NCBI GenBank assembly: GCA_016719225.1
Contig: JADKAN010000005.1
Location: 62,001 to 126,000 of the forward strand
Source: Flavobacteriales bacterium
GTDB taxonomy: Bacteria > Bacteroidota > Bacteroidia > Flavobacteriales_F > PHOS-HE28
Reading direction: 5' to 3'
Length of the DNA stretch: 64,000 nucleotides
Made by a program: the position numbers and the translations under genes. The notes beneath the pieces were generated by a model that made no database searches, had not been told where the DNA came from, and saw nothing but the letters and a program-made list of their open reading frames with translations. Shown here piece after piece: positions 1 through 8,781 of the stretch (positions are counted from its first letter, which is position 1; each line of letters starts with the position of its first letter).

Positions 1-405
1 CGCGACCGCCGCGGTATTGTTGTTCACATTCATCTTCAGGTAGATGCACTTCATGTGGGTGCGCACCGTTTCGAAGCTGATGTGGAGTTCCGCAGCGATC
101 ATCTTGTAGCTCAAGCCGTGCACCAAGGCGCGCAGGACGTCCAGCTCGCGTGGACTCAGCCGGTGATCCCTGGCAGCGGCACATTCGGGGCGCAGTTGAA
201 CGATGACGCGTCGTGCATCCGTCGAAGGGCGTCGTCCGCTTCTCAGGTCCGCCACGGTGCGCATAAGGTCCTCCGGACTGTCGCCCTGAAGGACGTATCC
301 GAACGTGCCGGCGTTCAATTGCTCGTCCGTAAGATCATCTTTACCCAGGACGGCAACGACCATGAGTGTCCGTTGCGTACGATCGGCATTAAGAGGAAGG
401 TCCAT
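1..405 (-). CDS. LuxR-type regulator with shortened receiver (partial)
   Basis: The minus-strand reading frame runs off the left edge, so the C-terminus is missing; 135 codons are visible from ATG at 403-405. The first ~75 residues match only the second half of a response-regulator receiver: the last strands and helices, with the hallmark GTFGYVLQGDSPEDL near residue 32. The usual N-terminal acidic pair and the phospho-acceptor region are absent. Residues ~83-135 form a LuxR/GerE helix-turn-helix (LSPRELDVLRALVHGLSYK, then FETVRTHMKCIYLKMNVNN). The frame stays open upstream to about 535, but that stretch does not resemble a receiver, so the ATG at 405 is preferred. The product is probably a DNA-binding regulator not controlled by phosphorylation. 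A remnant of a longer gene is the alternative. Confidence 0.75.
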   Translation of the reverse strand, partial: MDLPLNADRTQRTLMVVAVLGKDDLTDEQLNAGTFGYVLQGDSPEDLMRTVADLRSGRRPSTDARRVIVQLRPECAAARDHRLSPRELDVLRALVHGLSYKMIAAELHISFETVRTHMKCIYLKMNVNNNTAAVA

Positions 406-955
406 GGTGGTGGGCTTTTCCTCTTCATCGGGGAACGTTGCGGGATGTGAACGATCCAAACTGGTCCTTTTTTTGGACCGGCAGGAATATCCTCTTTGGA
501 TTCCATGTGAAAGAAGTGCTGTTCCAGCACTACCCATTAAGTCACGGCCTAATCATCCGGCCTTGACAGCAGGTCTTTAGAACATGCCCCATTGATCTTC
601 TGCCCAAGTCACTGGTTCTAGGATACAAGGCGCAGAACTGTCCTCTTTTCCCATTCACCAGTGATCATGGTTTTGATCTGCTCGGTGCAAACGCCCGAAC
701 ATGGGTGCAGCAAGCCAGTGTGTTCTGGCCTTACAGGTTCCGGGGAGCGGCCATGGGCAAGATCTCCAAGGGAAACGCAGACGCGGCTTTTCTCTCCTTC
801 GAACTGTTCGTCAGGGGGGAGAGGGACACGTACGGATACGACACCGCCAGTGATGCGGGGTCAACCTTCTCGCCGAGGTCCGCCACGAGCATGTGACGTT
901 GCGAGTACGGCGTTAGAAAGCTCGCCCAGCACGATCATCTTGTCCTGATCAATAC
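406..955. other. intergenic region without a recognisable gene
   Basis: About 550 bases separate the LuxR-type gene from the histone-like gene. A short imperfect hairpin lies at 458-484 (CTGGTCC, seven T, GGACCGG), in what would be the leader of the minus-strand LuxR gene. Short open frames exist on the plus strand at 661-948, but they lack family resemblance and neither strand shows a convincing start context. No tRNA, repeat array or terminator with a T-run was recognised. Confidence 0.4.
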
Positions 956-1555
956 CTATTTCATGGAGGTGCCCGATCCCTTGGCGCCCTTCTTTTGTTC
1001 CTTAGTGCCCTCGGTCGTGTTGCCCTGTAAAACTTCACCCACGACCTCTCGCACAGTTCGCACAGCGCCTATCGCGGAGGCCAGCACGTTCACTACCGCA
1101 TCATGAACCCGACCGGATTTCTTGCTGCGCTTGGTGCTCTTGCTCATTGCCTTCGCGCTAAGGCGCGTTCCTTTCTTTTTACCCGCGGACTTTGCAGGTG
1201 CTACCGCCTTTTTGGCCGCGTTCAAAGTCTTTTTGGTTGACTTCACGGGGAGCTTCATCGCGGCCTTCTTCCGCGGATCCTTGGATTTGGTCGCGAGAGC
1301 ACTGGTCGCTGCTTTGTTGGGTACTTTCTTCGCTGTCTTCTTAACCGCGCTTGAAGTTTTCTTTTTAGTGGTCCTGATCGCCACTTTCTTCATTGCCTTG
1401 CTGCCTTTGCTGGCCGTGCTCTTCGTGGCCGCTTTCGCAACTGTGGACTTTCCACCAGAGCCGGACACGATCCTCTGTGCCGCTGTCTTTGCCGGTTTCT
1501 TCGCCAATGTGGCAGGTGCTTGCTTAGCTGCCGTCTTTGTGTTGCGCTTGGCCAT
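956..1555 (-). CDS. histone H1-like lysine/alanine-rich DNA-binding protein
   Basis: This 199-residue protein is dominated by Lys, Ala, Thr and Ser for about 150 residues, with repeated KKA, TKK and AAKK units, the composition of bacterial histone H1-like proteins that bind DNA through unstructured basic tails. The last ~50 residues differ: a short amphipathic stretch (VVNVLASAIGAVRTVREVV) follows the basic part and could be a dimerising or membrane-associating helix. The start ATG is at 1553-1555. A box reading TATCTTTC on the minus strand lies at 1571-1578, one base off the local promoter pattern. The role is inferred from composition only, since low-complexity proteins give poor homology evidence. 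The gene stands alone. Confidence 0.7.
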   Translation of the reverse strand: MAKRNTKTAAKQAPATLAKKPAKTAAQRIVSGSGGKSTVAKAATKSTASKGSKAMKKVAIRTTKKKTSSAVKKTAKKVPNKAATSALATKSKDPRKKAAMKLPVKSTKKTLNAAKKAVAPAKSAGKKKGTRLSAKAMSKSTKRSKKSGRVHDAVVNVLASAIGAVRTVREVVGEVLQGNTTEGTKEQKKGAKGSGTSMK

Positions 1556-1935
1556 GGAAGGATGTTTTGCGAAAGATACCTGTGGATGGACAACCGCACT
1601 GTTAGCGTGATTCGACTTAGCAGTCTTGGTCCGGATGGTCGTGGGAGGCCGCTTACCACGGGACGGTAAATGAAATAGGATCGCTAGTGTCCTGCTTTTC
1701 GCGGTATACCATTCAGGCCTACCAAGCTCTTGAACTACATGTGAACGGTTGGCTTCATTTTGCGTTGGTGCCGAGGAAGCGCATGGAGAAGATGGGTCTC
1801 TTCATAACCATGGCCTTTTCGCAGACCTGCTGTTCACATTCGCCAAGTTCTTCGATAAAGGGCTGAACGCGGTCGCTATTTGACCGTGGAAAAGAACATC
1901 CGGAATGGACATCGCGACTCTTTCTCCGTATTATA
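1556..1935. other. intergenic region, divergent promoter zone
   Basis: This 380-base gap lies between the divergent histone-like and sigma-factor genes and must hold both promoters. Apart from the TATCTTTC box near the histone-like gene, no clear promoter box was found for the sigma operon. A 62-codon minus-strand frame at 1755-1943 has no family resemblance and overlaps the sigma-factor start, so it is not called. Confidence 0.4.
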
Positions 1936-2544
1936 GTGGCCATTACTCATTTTCCAGTGGAACGGCCCGTTATACTCCCTATCCATTCACCACCAACGTG
2001 GGTGCTCGGGCTGCTGCGGAACGACCCTCTTGTCGTCCGGTCGCTTTATGTGAACCACTATCCCGCTGTGCGGCACTATGTCCTGAAGAACAATGGCAAT
2101 GCGGACGATGCACAGGATGTTTTCCAGGAAGCCGTCACGGTGTTGTGGTTGCAGGTGAAGGAGGGTCGGTTCAGCACCTCCACGGAAAGCGACCCAGGCG
2201 GTTTTTTGTTCCAGGTGGCGAAATTCAAATGGTTGGACGTGGTAAGGTCCGCAGCACATCGCAACATGAGAGTGCTGCATAGCGACGGAGCACATGTGCC
2301 TGCCGAAGAACAAGATCATGAAGCGGAGGAACGTATCCACCGACTGCGGGGGGCGTATGAAAAGCTCGACGAGAAGTGCCGGAAGGTGCTGGACCAGTTC
2401 TACTTCGAGCGGAAGGACCTCGCGACCATCGCCTCACACATGGGGGTGGAGGAAGAAAGCATCCGGACCATCAAATACCGCTGCATGATGAAGTTGAGAG
2501 GATTCCGCCGGACCATAGGCGGTGAAGACCGTAGAGCAGAATGA
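1936..2544 (+). CDS. ECF-type RNA polymerase sigma factor
   Basis: This 202-residue protein has the two-domain layout of extracytoplasmic-function sigma factors. Region 2 spans about residues 28-95, with LYVNHYPAVRHYV and the acidic ADDAQDVFQEAVTVLW segment. Region 4 spans about 130-195, with a helix-turn-helix around LATIASHMGVEEESIRTIKY for -35 recognition. The frame has no ATG before region 2: GTG at 1936 is used here and GTG at 2002 is the main alternative, so the N-terminus is uncertain. The stop overlaps the next gene's ATG (ATGA at 2541-2544), which indicates translational coupling to the candidate anti-sigma factor. It probably activates a small regulon, perhaps including its own operon. 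Confidence 0.85.
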   Translation: MAITHFPVERPVILPIHSPPTWVLGLLRNDPLVVRSLYVNHYPAVRHYVLKNNGNADDAQDVFQEAVTVLWLQVKEGRFSTSTESDPGGFLFQVAKFKWLDVVRSAAHRNMRVLHSDGAHVPAEEQDHEAEERIHRLRGAYEKLDEKCRKVLDQFYFERKDLATIASHMGVEEESIRTIKYRCMMKLRGFRRTIGGEDRRAE

Positions 2545-3275
2545 ACGAGGCTGCACTGCATAAGGACAGGTTCGAGGCCATCGAAGCCTATTTGCTGGGC
2601 ACCATGCCCCCGGAAGAGCGCCATCGCTTCGAACAGGAGTTGGCCGCCGATGCGTTGCTGCGGGATGAGGTTGAATTGCAAGGTGAGAACACCCTCGCGA
2701 TCGAGCTCGCAGGGATCACCCGGACTTTGCAAGCCGTACGGGAAGAGCATCGTGAAATGTCCCCGGCAGCGAGTGGGAAGTCGTGGACCATCCACCTGAA
2801 GTACGCCGCCATGGTTGCCGTGCTCATGGTGGGTGCCGTTTGGTGGATCGCCAGACCTCCGGAGAACGAACGGCTCTTCGCGGAATACTACGTGGAAGAT
2901 CCGGGCCTGCCGGTGCCGATGAGCGCGGTGAACGACCCCGTGTTCCAGGATGCCATGGTGGCCTACAAGCTTGGTGACTTTGCCGAAGCGCGCAATAAAT
3001 GGGGTGACCTGCTGCAGCGCGAGCCGTCTAACGACACGTTGCGCTACTATATGGCCAATACCTATCTCGCGGAAGGGGATGCACAGGCAGCGATCCCGTT
3101 GTATGAAAGCGTGGCGGGCGCCCCCGGATCGGCGTTCCATGACAAGGCTCGTTGGTACCTCTTCCTATCCTACTTACATGAAGGGCGCCTGAACGAGCTG
3201 CCCGATACGATGCTGGCCCGCGATACTTATTACGGCGAAAAGGAACGCTCGGTGAGGTCCCGAATTCATCCCTGA
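2541..3275 (+). CDS. membrane anti-sigma factor candidate with periplasmic TPRs
   Basis: The 244-residue protein has three parts: a cytoplasmic N-terminus of about 85 residues with the acidic, zinc-finger-less look of Bacteroidota anti-sigma domains (FEAIEAYLLGTMPPEERHRF); one membrane helix at about 86-103 (LKYAAMVAVLMVGAVWWI); and an outer segment with two or three TPR-like repeats (YKLGDFAEARNKWGDLLQRE; YMANTYLAEGDAQAAIPLYE). It overlaps both neighbours by 1-4 bases. Position directly after an ECF sigma gene plus the one-pass topology suggests that it holds the sigma factor and senses through its TPR domain. The anti-sigma role is inferred, as no ASD/ZAS zinc motif is present. Confidence 0.7.
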   Translation: MNEAALHKDRFEAIEAYLLGTMPPEERHRFEQELAADALLRDEVELQGENTLAIELAGITRTLQAVREEHREMSPAASGKSWTIHLKYAAMVAVLMVGAVWWIARPPENERLFAEYYVEDPGLPVPMSAVNDPVFQDAMVAYKLGDFAEARNKWGDLLQREPSNDTLRYYMANTYLAEGDAQAAIPLYESVAGAPGSAFHDKARWYLFLSYLHEGRLNELPDTMLARDTYYGEKERSVRSRIHP

Positions 3276-6200
3276 TGCGTCGCTACCTGCTCCTGTTGGC
3301 GGTCAGTGTTTCCATCGGAGCGGCAGCGCAGGACATGGCGCAACGCCATGCGCTGATCGATAGCGCATACAAGGCCGAGCGCTATGCCGAGGTGGTGCGT
3401 CTGGTCGACCTCCAGCTCAAGGAAGCGGTCGGCACGGCATGGGAGGATTCCGCCCATCTTTATTTATACAAGTATGGCCGTGCCCATCGAAAGCTCAAGG
3501 ACGCCAACGCCGGGGTGGAGGCCGCGGAGCGCATTTATGCACGGGTGAAGGACCGGGCGAGGCCATCGAGCGTACTTGCAGCGCTCTTCGACCTGAGTTG
3601 GACCTATTACGAGGTCGGCCGGGTGAAGGACTGCATACGGGTGGATTCCACAGCCGTGGTGGTGGCGGATGGCAATTCGGAGATCACCGCCTCGCAACGT
3701 GGTAAGGCGCGCCAATACCTTGCCTTTGATTATAACGTCACGGGCGATCCCCGGAATGTCGCGAAATATGCGCTACAGGCACTGGACATTTATTCAAAAG
3801 CGGATTCCATCGCACCTGTCCAATGGGCCGAAACATACACTTCCGTGGGTGTGGCCTATTGGAAAATGGGCCAGGTACAGAAGGCCGAGGAGTACTATAT
3901 GCGATCCTTGAAAGCCCTTGGAACGGGGACTTCCGAGGAGGTCCTTGAACGTCAGGTTTCGACATGCGGTAATCTCGGCATCATGTGGCAGAATGCGGGG
4001 GACTATACCCGGAGCAAGACCTACTATCATGAAAGCCTGCGGTACAGTGATCGTGTGATCGATGAAGCGAAGGATCCCGCCACCCGCGACGAGGCCATCG
4101 TGAACCGTTCCAGGACGTATATCAATTTGGCCACGGTATACAATGAATGCGGCGATGAGGCCCGTGCCAGAAAGCTGTTGGACATGGCATGGAAGGACAG
4201 GAGCAAGGTGCTGGAAGCGGATGATCCACAGCTCTTGGCTGTGCAGGAGCGGATCGCGGATCTTGAAGTGTCCACAGGTGACCTGGACAAAGCCGAGCAA
4301 TTGATGAGCGCCTATCTCATCGCATGCGAATTGAACTTCGGGAAGAAAAGCGAGTACTCCGCTCGGGCCCTTTCCAAACTGGGCGATATCGCAATGCGCA
4401 AGCACGAATCGGAGAAAGCCGATTCACTTTTCACGAGGAGCATAGCTGCCGGACGGATGAAAGGTGATGCGGGCAGGAACGTCGACCTGGCCGGGACGTT
4501 GAAAAGCCGTGCCTTGCTAAAGGAAGAGGTGGGGGCTTTTCAGCAAGCAATAGCGGACCTTCTTCAAGCAAGGGACATACTGGTGCGGGTGAAAGGAGCG
4601 CATCATCCCGGCGTGGCCGGATGCGATGTCATGCTCGCCCAAGCAGCATTTCTGAAAGGTGATATGCAAGCGGCCCGGGACCATGCCGGTAGTGCCCTCG
4701 ACTTGCTGCAGGACCGTGTCAAAGCGGTGAATGGTTCCAATGCGCCGCTAACATTCCAAGAGCCCCACCTTCTCCCTGATGCGATCTATTGGAAGGTGCG
4801 TGCGGAACGCGAAATGGCCTCAACGGGAGCAGCCCGGGCAGGATGGTCCACTGACCTGGACCTGGCCATCCGTTCGCTGGCGAGGAACAAGAGCGCCATC
4901 CACGAGGACGCGTCCAAGCTTTTGCTGGTCGCGGTCCAGAAGAACCTGCTGGAACTGGCGTTGGATGTGGCCTACGAAGGTTACGCTGCTTCGCGTTCCG
5001 ATGCGGATCTTGAACACTTCATCAACATCTCAGAGGCCGATCGCTCGATCCTGTTGAAGAACCGATTGAACACCTTCGGCGGACTGCGCTTCTCGGGTGT
5101 GCCGGACTCGGTGATCGCCCGTGAGTCGGAACTTTACGCTGCGCTCGACCTGGATCCCGAAGATCGGGCCATGGCCTCGGACATGGATAAGCGGGAGCGT
5201 GCCTATTCGGACTTTCTCGTCTTCTTGGAGAAGAGCTATCCCGCTTATTTCAATATGCGTTATGGGGAACCCCACGTCACCTTGGCGGAGATCCGAAAGG
5301 ATCTGCTCACGTCGGACCGGGAGTTGCTCGGTTATACCCGCACAGAGGCCCATCTCTATACTTGGGTGGTGAGCATGACGGGTGCCTCCATCATCCGCAC
5401 CGACGCCAACGGTATCGACAAAGCGGTGAAGGCGTTCAACATGGCCATCCTTTCGCGGACCGCCGAGCCTTATGCCAGCGCGGCGTACCGTCTTTATCAA
5501 TTGGTATTCGAGCCGGTCGCACCCTTGTTGACGACACCCGAACTGTTCATCATCCCCGATGGCGCGTTGCATACGGTGAACTTCGAGGCCTTACTGACGG
5601 CTCCGGGCACGAAGCATATCGGGGAACATTTCCTTATCCACCGCCATGCCATCAGTTATCTGTTGAGCACCGTCACCGCATTACGTTTCGCCGACATCGC
5701 CCGCCATCGCGCGAGCGGCCTGTTGGCTATCGCGCCCGGATTCACCGATGAACTGAAACAGGACTATATCGCGAGCATGAGCGACACCACGCTTTTGGAC
5801 CGGGATTTCCTGCACTTGGTCCGACAACCCTTCGCCGAACGCACCGCACGCACGTTGGGCAGCACGCTCTCCGCGCGGGTGATGACGGGCAAGGCCGCCA
5901 ACGAACGGGCGTTCCGTGCCCAAGCGTCGAAGTTCGGCATCCTGCACCTGGGCACGCATGCCGAAATGAACGCCACCTCACCGATGTATTCCCGCCTGGC
6001 CCTGAGCAAGGACGGCAGTGAAATGGACCCCGATGATGACGGATACCTGCATGCCTATGAGATCTATGAGCTGGACCTGCACGCACAGCTGGCAGTGCTG
6101 ACCGCGTGTGGGACGGGTATCGGCAAGGACGACGTGGGTGAAGGCGTCCGCTCGTTGGGATATGCCTTCGCATATTCCGGATGCCCCAGCTTGGTGATGT

Positions 6201-6523
6201 CCCTTTGGAACATTGATGAAAAGGTGAGTGCCGAGATCATTGCCAGCTTCTATAAGGACCTTGCGGACGGCATTCCCAAGCATCTCGCATTGCGCAAAGC
6301 GAAACTGGATTTCCTGGCCCATGCTCCGGATGAATTGGCGCTTCCCTATTATTGGGCTGGATTGGTGTTGGTCGGTGATGTTCAACCGGTCCAGTTGTCA
6401 AAAGCATATCCCGTGTGGGTATGGCTGGCTTTGGGTAGTGTCCTGCTATTCGCGTTGGGTGGCTGGAAAGTGTGGCGGGCGCATCGTCTGTCCGCCTCAG
6501 CGCCGGAACCTTTGGAACAGTGA
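3275..6523 (+). CDS. exported TPR-CHAT protease
   Basis: This 1082-residue protein starts with a signal peptide (MRRYLLLLAVSVSIGAAAQ). About 450 residues of TPR repeats follow (for example WKMGQVQKAEEYYMRSLKAL near 195), then a mixed linker and a CHAT domain at about 760-1035. The caspase-like dyad is visible: His895 in HLGTHAEMN and Cys945 in LTACGTG, followed by the conserved GYAFAYSGCPSLVMSLWNID stretch. A C-terminal membrane helix (about 1047-1067) and a short basic tail end it. The predicted topology places TPR and CHAT outside the inner membrane. The start ATG overlaps the upstream stop (TGATG at 3273). CHAT proteins are cysteine proteases of the separase/caspase clan; the substrate here is unknown, and the adjacent anti-sigma factor is a candidate. 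Confidence 0.88.
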   Translation: MRRYLLLLAVSVSIGAAAQDMAQRHALIDSAYKAERYAEVVRLVDLQLKEAVGTAWEDSAHLYLYKYGRAHRKLKDANAGVEAAERIYARVKDRARPSSVLAALFDLSWTYYEVGRVKDCIRVDSTAVVVADGNSEITASQRGKARQYLAFDYNVTGDPRNVAKYALQALDIYSKADSIAPVQWAETYTSVGVAYWKMGQVQKAEEYYMRSLKALGTGTSEEVLERQVSTCGNLGIMWQNAGDYTRSKTYYHESLRYSDRVIDEAKDPATRDEAIVNRSRTYINLATVYNECGDEARARKLLDMAWKDRSKVLEADDPQLLAVQERIADLEVSTGDLDKAEQLMSAYLIACELNFGKKSEYSARALSKLGDIAMRKHESEKADSLFTRSIAAGRMKGDAGRNVDLAGTLKSRALLKEEVGAFQQAIADLLQARDILVRVKGAHHPGVAGCDVMLAQAAFLKGDMQAARDHAGSALDLLQDRVKAVNGSNAPLTFQEPHLLPDAIYWKVRAEREMASTGAARAGWSTDLDLAIRSLARNKSAIHEDASKLLLVAVQKNLLELALDVAYEGYAASRSDADLEHFINISEADRSILLKNRLNTFGGLRFSGVPDSVIARESELYAALDLDPEDRAMASDMDKRERAYSDFLVFLEKSYPAYFNMRYGEPHVTLAEIRKDLLTSDRELLGYTRTEAHLYTWVVSMTGASIIRTDANGIDKAVKAFNMAILSRTAEPYASAAYRLYQLVFEPVAPLLTTPELFIIPDGALHTVNFEALLTAPGTKHIGEHFLIHRHAISYLLSTVTALRFADIARHRASGLLAIAPGFTDELKQDYIASMSDTTLLDRDFLHLVRQPFAERTARTLGSTLSARVMTGKAANERAFRAQASKFGILHLGTHAEMNATSPMYSRLALSKDGSEMDPDDDGYLHAYEIYELDLHAQLAVLTACGTGIGKDDVGEGVRSLGYAFAYSGCPSLVMSLWNIDEKVSAEIIASFYKDLADGIPKHLALRKAKLDFLAHAPDELALPYYWAGLVLVGDVQPVQLSKAYPVWVWLALGSVLLFALGGWKVWRAHRLSASAPEPLEQ

Positions 6524-6631
6524 CCTAGTGCAGGTTGAAGTTGGGACTTCGAAAGGACCTTGATCGCAATGGTTCTGCTTTGTTGTTCAATACCATCACA
6601 CTCGCTCCTTTCACAGCGACCACTGAATGCA

Positions 6632-6663
6632 GAACGCCCCCGACCAAAAGGCCGGGGGCGTTC
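6632..6663. terminator. bidirectional terminator between CHAT gene and groL
   Basis: A GC-rich inverted repeat (GAACGCCCCC / GGGGGCGTTC) encloses a loop containing AAAA. It lies between two convergent genes, so it can serve both the sigma-CHAT operon and groESL. A T-rich run is missing on the plus side. Confidence 0.6.
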
Positions 6664-6684
6664 GCGTTAAATCGATCCAATGGC

Positions 6685-8322
6685 TTACATCATGCCACCC
6701 ATGCCGCCCATGTCGGGTCCATGGCTGTGGCCTGCTTTTTCCTCCTTCTCTTCGCTGATCACGCACTCGGTGGTGAGCAACATGGCAGCGATGCTGGCGG
6801 CGTTCTCCAGGGCAACGCGTGTCACCTTCGTGGGGTCGATCACCCCTGCTGCGAGCAGGTTCTCGTACACCTCGGTACGTGCGTTGAATCCGAAGTCACC
6901 TTTTCCATCGCGTACTTTCTGAACGATGATGCTGCCTTCAAGACCAGCATTGGCCACGATCTGGCGCAATGGCTCTTCGATGGCCCGGCGCACGATGGCG
7001 ATGCCGGTTGTCTCGTCGTCATTGTCACCCTCCATTTTCTCCAGCACTTTCTGTGCACGGATGTAGGCTACGCCGCCGCCGGCCACAATGCCTTCCTCCA
7101 CGGCTGCGCGGGTGGCATGAAGCGCGTCGTCCACGCGATCCTTCTTCTCTTTCATCTCCACTTCCGTGGCGGCACCGATATAGAGCACTGCTACGCCTCC
7201 GGCCAGTTTGGCCAAACGCTCTTGCAGTTTCTCCTTGTCATAGTCGCTGGTGGTGTTCTCGATCTGCGCCTTGATCTGTGCGACGCGGCCCGCGATGTCG
7301 GCTTTCTTACCAGCACCGTTCACGATGGTGGTGTTGTCCTTGTCGATGTTGAGCTTCTCAGCGGTGCCCAGCATGGTCAGCTCGGCGTTCTCCAGCTTGA
7401 AGCCACGCTCCTCGCTGATCACCGTTCCACCCGTCAGGATGGCGATGTCCTCCAACATGGCCTTGCGACGGTCGCCGAAGCCTGGTGCTTTCACTGCGCA
7501 GACTTTCAGGGCGCCGCGGATCTTGTTCACCACCAAGGTGGCCAAGGCCTCACCGTCCACGTCCTCGCTGATGATCAACAGGGGCTTGCCTGTCTGTGCG
7601 CTTTTCTCCAGGATGGGGAGCAGCTCCTTCATGGTGCTGATCTTCTTGTCGTAGATCAGGATGTAGGGGTTCTCCAGATCAACCTCCATCTTCTCCGCGT
7701 TGGTCACGAAGTAAGGGCTGAGGTATCCACGATCGAACTGCATGCCTTCCACGATCTCAACGGTGGTGTCGGTGCCTTTCGCTTCTTCCACGGTGATCAC
7801 GCCTTCTTTCTTCACCTTGGCCATGGCCTCGGCGATCAGTGCACCGATGGTATCATCGTTGTTCGAGCTGATGCTCGCCACTTGCTTGATCTTGGCGTTG
7901 TCGTCGCCGACCGACTTGCTCATTTTCTTCAACTCGGCAACTACGGCGGTCACCGCTTTGTCAATGCCGCGCTTGAGGTCCATCGGATTGGCACCGGCGG
8001 CCACGTTCTTCAGACCGCTGGTCACGATGGCCTGGGCCAGTACCGTCGCAGTGGTCGTACCGTCACCGGCGATGTCAGCCGTTTTGCTGGCTACTTCCTT
8101 CAGCATTTGGGCGCCCATGTTCTCCACGGGATCCTTCAGCTCGATCTCCTTGGCCACGGTAACGCCGTCCTTGGTCACTTGCGGTGCACCGAATTTGCGA
8201 TCGATGATCACATTGCGGCCTTTGGGACCGAGCGTCACCTTCACGGCGTTCGCCAAATGATCCACGCCGCGTTTCAGGCGGTCGCGGGCTTCTACTTCAA
8301 ACTGGATGTTCTTTGCTGCCAT
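6685..8322 (-). CDS. groL: chaperonin GroEL
   Basis: The protein is full length at 545 residues, with the classical features of the 60-kDa chaperonin: KFGAPQVTKDGVTVAKEIEL near the N-terminus, the nucleotide-binding GDGTTTATVLAQAI, an apical domain with DRGYLSPYFVTNAEKM, and a C-terminal GGM-type tail (HSHGPDMGGMGGMM). It forms the double-ring folding chamber that works with GroES in the cytoplasm. It lies 65 bases downstream of groS on the same strand, with a perfect hairpin between the two genes that could adjust their relative expression. The start ATG is at 8320-8322. Confidence 0.98.
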   Translation of the reverse strand: MAAKNIQFEVEARDRLKRGVDHLANAVKVTLGPKGRNVIIDRKFGAPQVTKDGVTVAKEIELKDPVENMGAQMLKEVASKTADIAGDGTTTATVLAQAIVTSGLKNVAAGANPMDLKRGIDKAVTAVVAELKKMSKSVGDDNAKIKQVASISSNNDDTIGALIAEAMAKVKKEGVITVEEAKGTDTTVEIVEGMQFDRGYLSPYFVTNAEKMEVDLENPYILIYDKKISTMKELLPILEKSAQTGKPLLIISEDVDGEALATLVVNKIRGALKVCAVKAPGFGDRRKAMLEDIAILTGGTVISEERGFKLENAELTMLGTAEKLNIDKDNTTIVNGAGKKADIAGRVAQIKAQIENTTSDYDKEKLQERLAKLAGGVAVLYIGAATEVEMKEKKDRVDDALHATRAAVEEGIVAGGGVAYIRAQKVLEKMEGDNDDETTGIAIVRRAIEEPLRQIVANAGLEGSIIVQKVRDGKGDFGFNARTEVYENLLAAGVIDPTKVTRVALENAASIAAMLLTTECVISEEKEEKAGHSHGPDMGGMGGMM

Positions 8323-8349
8323 TTTCTTGTTGTTGGGAGGTTCTTATTC

Positions 8350-8369
8350 GGGCGATGCAGGCATCGCCC
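8350..8369 (-). promoter_or_regulatory. intercistronic hairpin between groS and groL
   Basis: A perfect 9-base inverted repeat (GGGCGATGC / GCATCGCCC) with a two-base spacer sits in the 65-base gap between the groS stop and the groL start. It has no T-run. It could be an RNA processing or stability element, or a weak attenuator. The function is inferred from position only. Confidence 0.4.
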
Positions 8370-8387
8370 TTGCTAACTGGGCTGCGC

Positions 8388-8681
8388 TCAGTTCAGCACC
8401 GCGTAGATGTCACTCTCGCGCATGATCATGTAGTCTTTTCCCTCGAGGTTGAGCTCGGTACCGCTGTACTTACCATACAGGATCTGATCGCCCACTTTTA
8501 CGGTCAAGGGGGTCACTTTACCGTCGTCGGCCACACGGCCCGACCCCACTGCGATCACTTTGCCGCGCTGAGGCTTTTCCTTGGCCGTGTCAGGAATGAT
8601 GATGCCACCCTTGGTGGTCTCTTCGGCTGCTGCCGCTTCCACGAGCACGCGGTCTGCCAAGGGCTTCACTTTGTTTGCCAT
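8388..8681 (-). CDS. groS: co-chaperonin GroES
   Basis: This 97-residue protein has the GroES beta-barrel signature (KPLADRVLVEAAAAEETTKG at the start, the mobile-loop GGIIIPDTAKEKPQRGKVIA, and the C-terminal YGKYSGTELNLEGKDYMIM). It caps GroEL. The frame is open 45 bases further upstream, but family alignment fixes the start at MANKVKP (ATG at 8679-8681). It is first in the groESL operon. An inverted repeat at 8782-8799 lies about 100 bases upstream. Confidence 0.97.
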   Translation of the reverse strand: MANKVKPLADRVLVEAAAAEETTKGGIIIPDTAKEKPQRGKVIAVGSGRVADDGKVTPLTVKVGDQILYGKYSGTELNLEGKDYMIMRESDIYAVLN

Positions 8682-8781
8682 GATTCGTTTTTGGTGTTGA
8701 GGATGGATTGTCCTAGGACGCGTCATCGATTACCGTGCCACCGCTGCAGCACTGACGATCATGCACCAAGCTTGAAAGCGT

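Noticed and set aside
1122..1610. 162-codon hydrophobic plus-strand frame opposite the histone-like gene
   Set aside because: Lys/Ala codons read in reverse give Phe/Leu/Ala, so the apparent membrane protein is an artefact of composition.
1755..1943. 62-codon minus-strand frame between the histone-like and sigma genes
   Set aside because: No family resemblance, it overlaps the sigma start, and its composition does not look coding.
6535..8376. 613-codon plus-strand open frame opposite groL
   Set aside because: It is the antisense shadow of groL. GC-rich codons leave long open frames on the other strand, and its translation has no family features.
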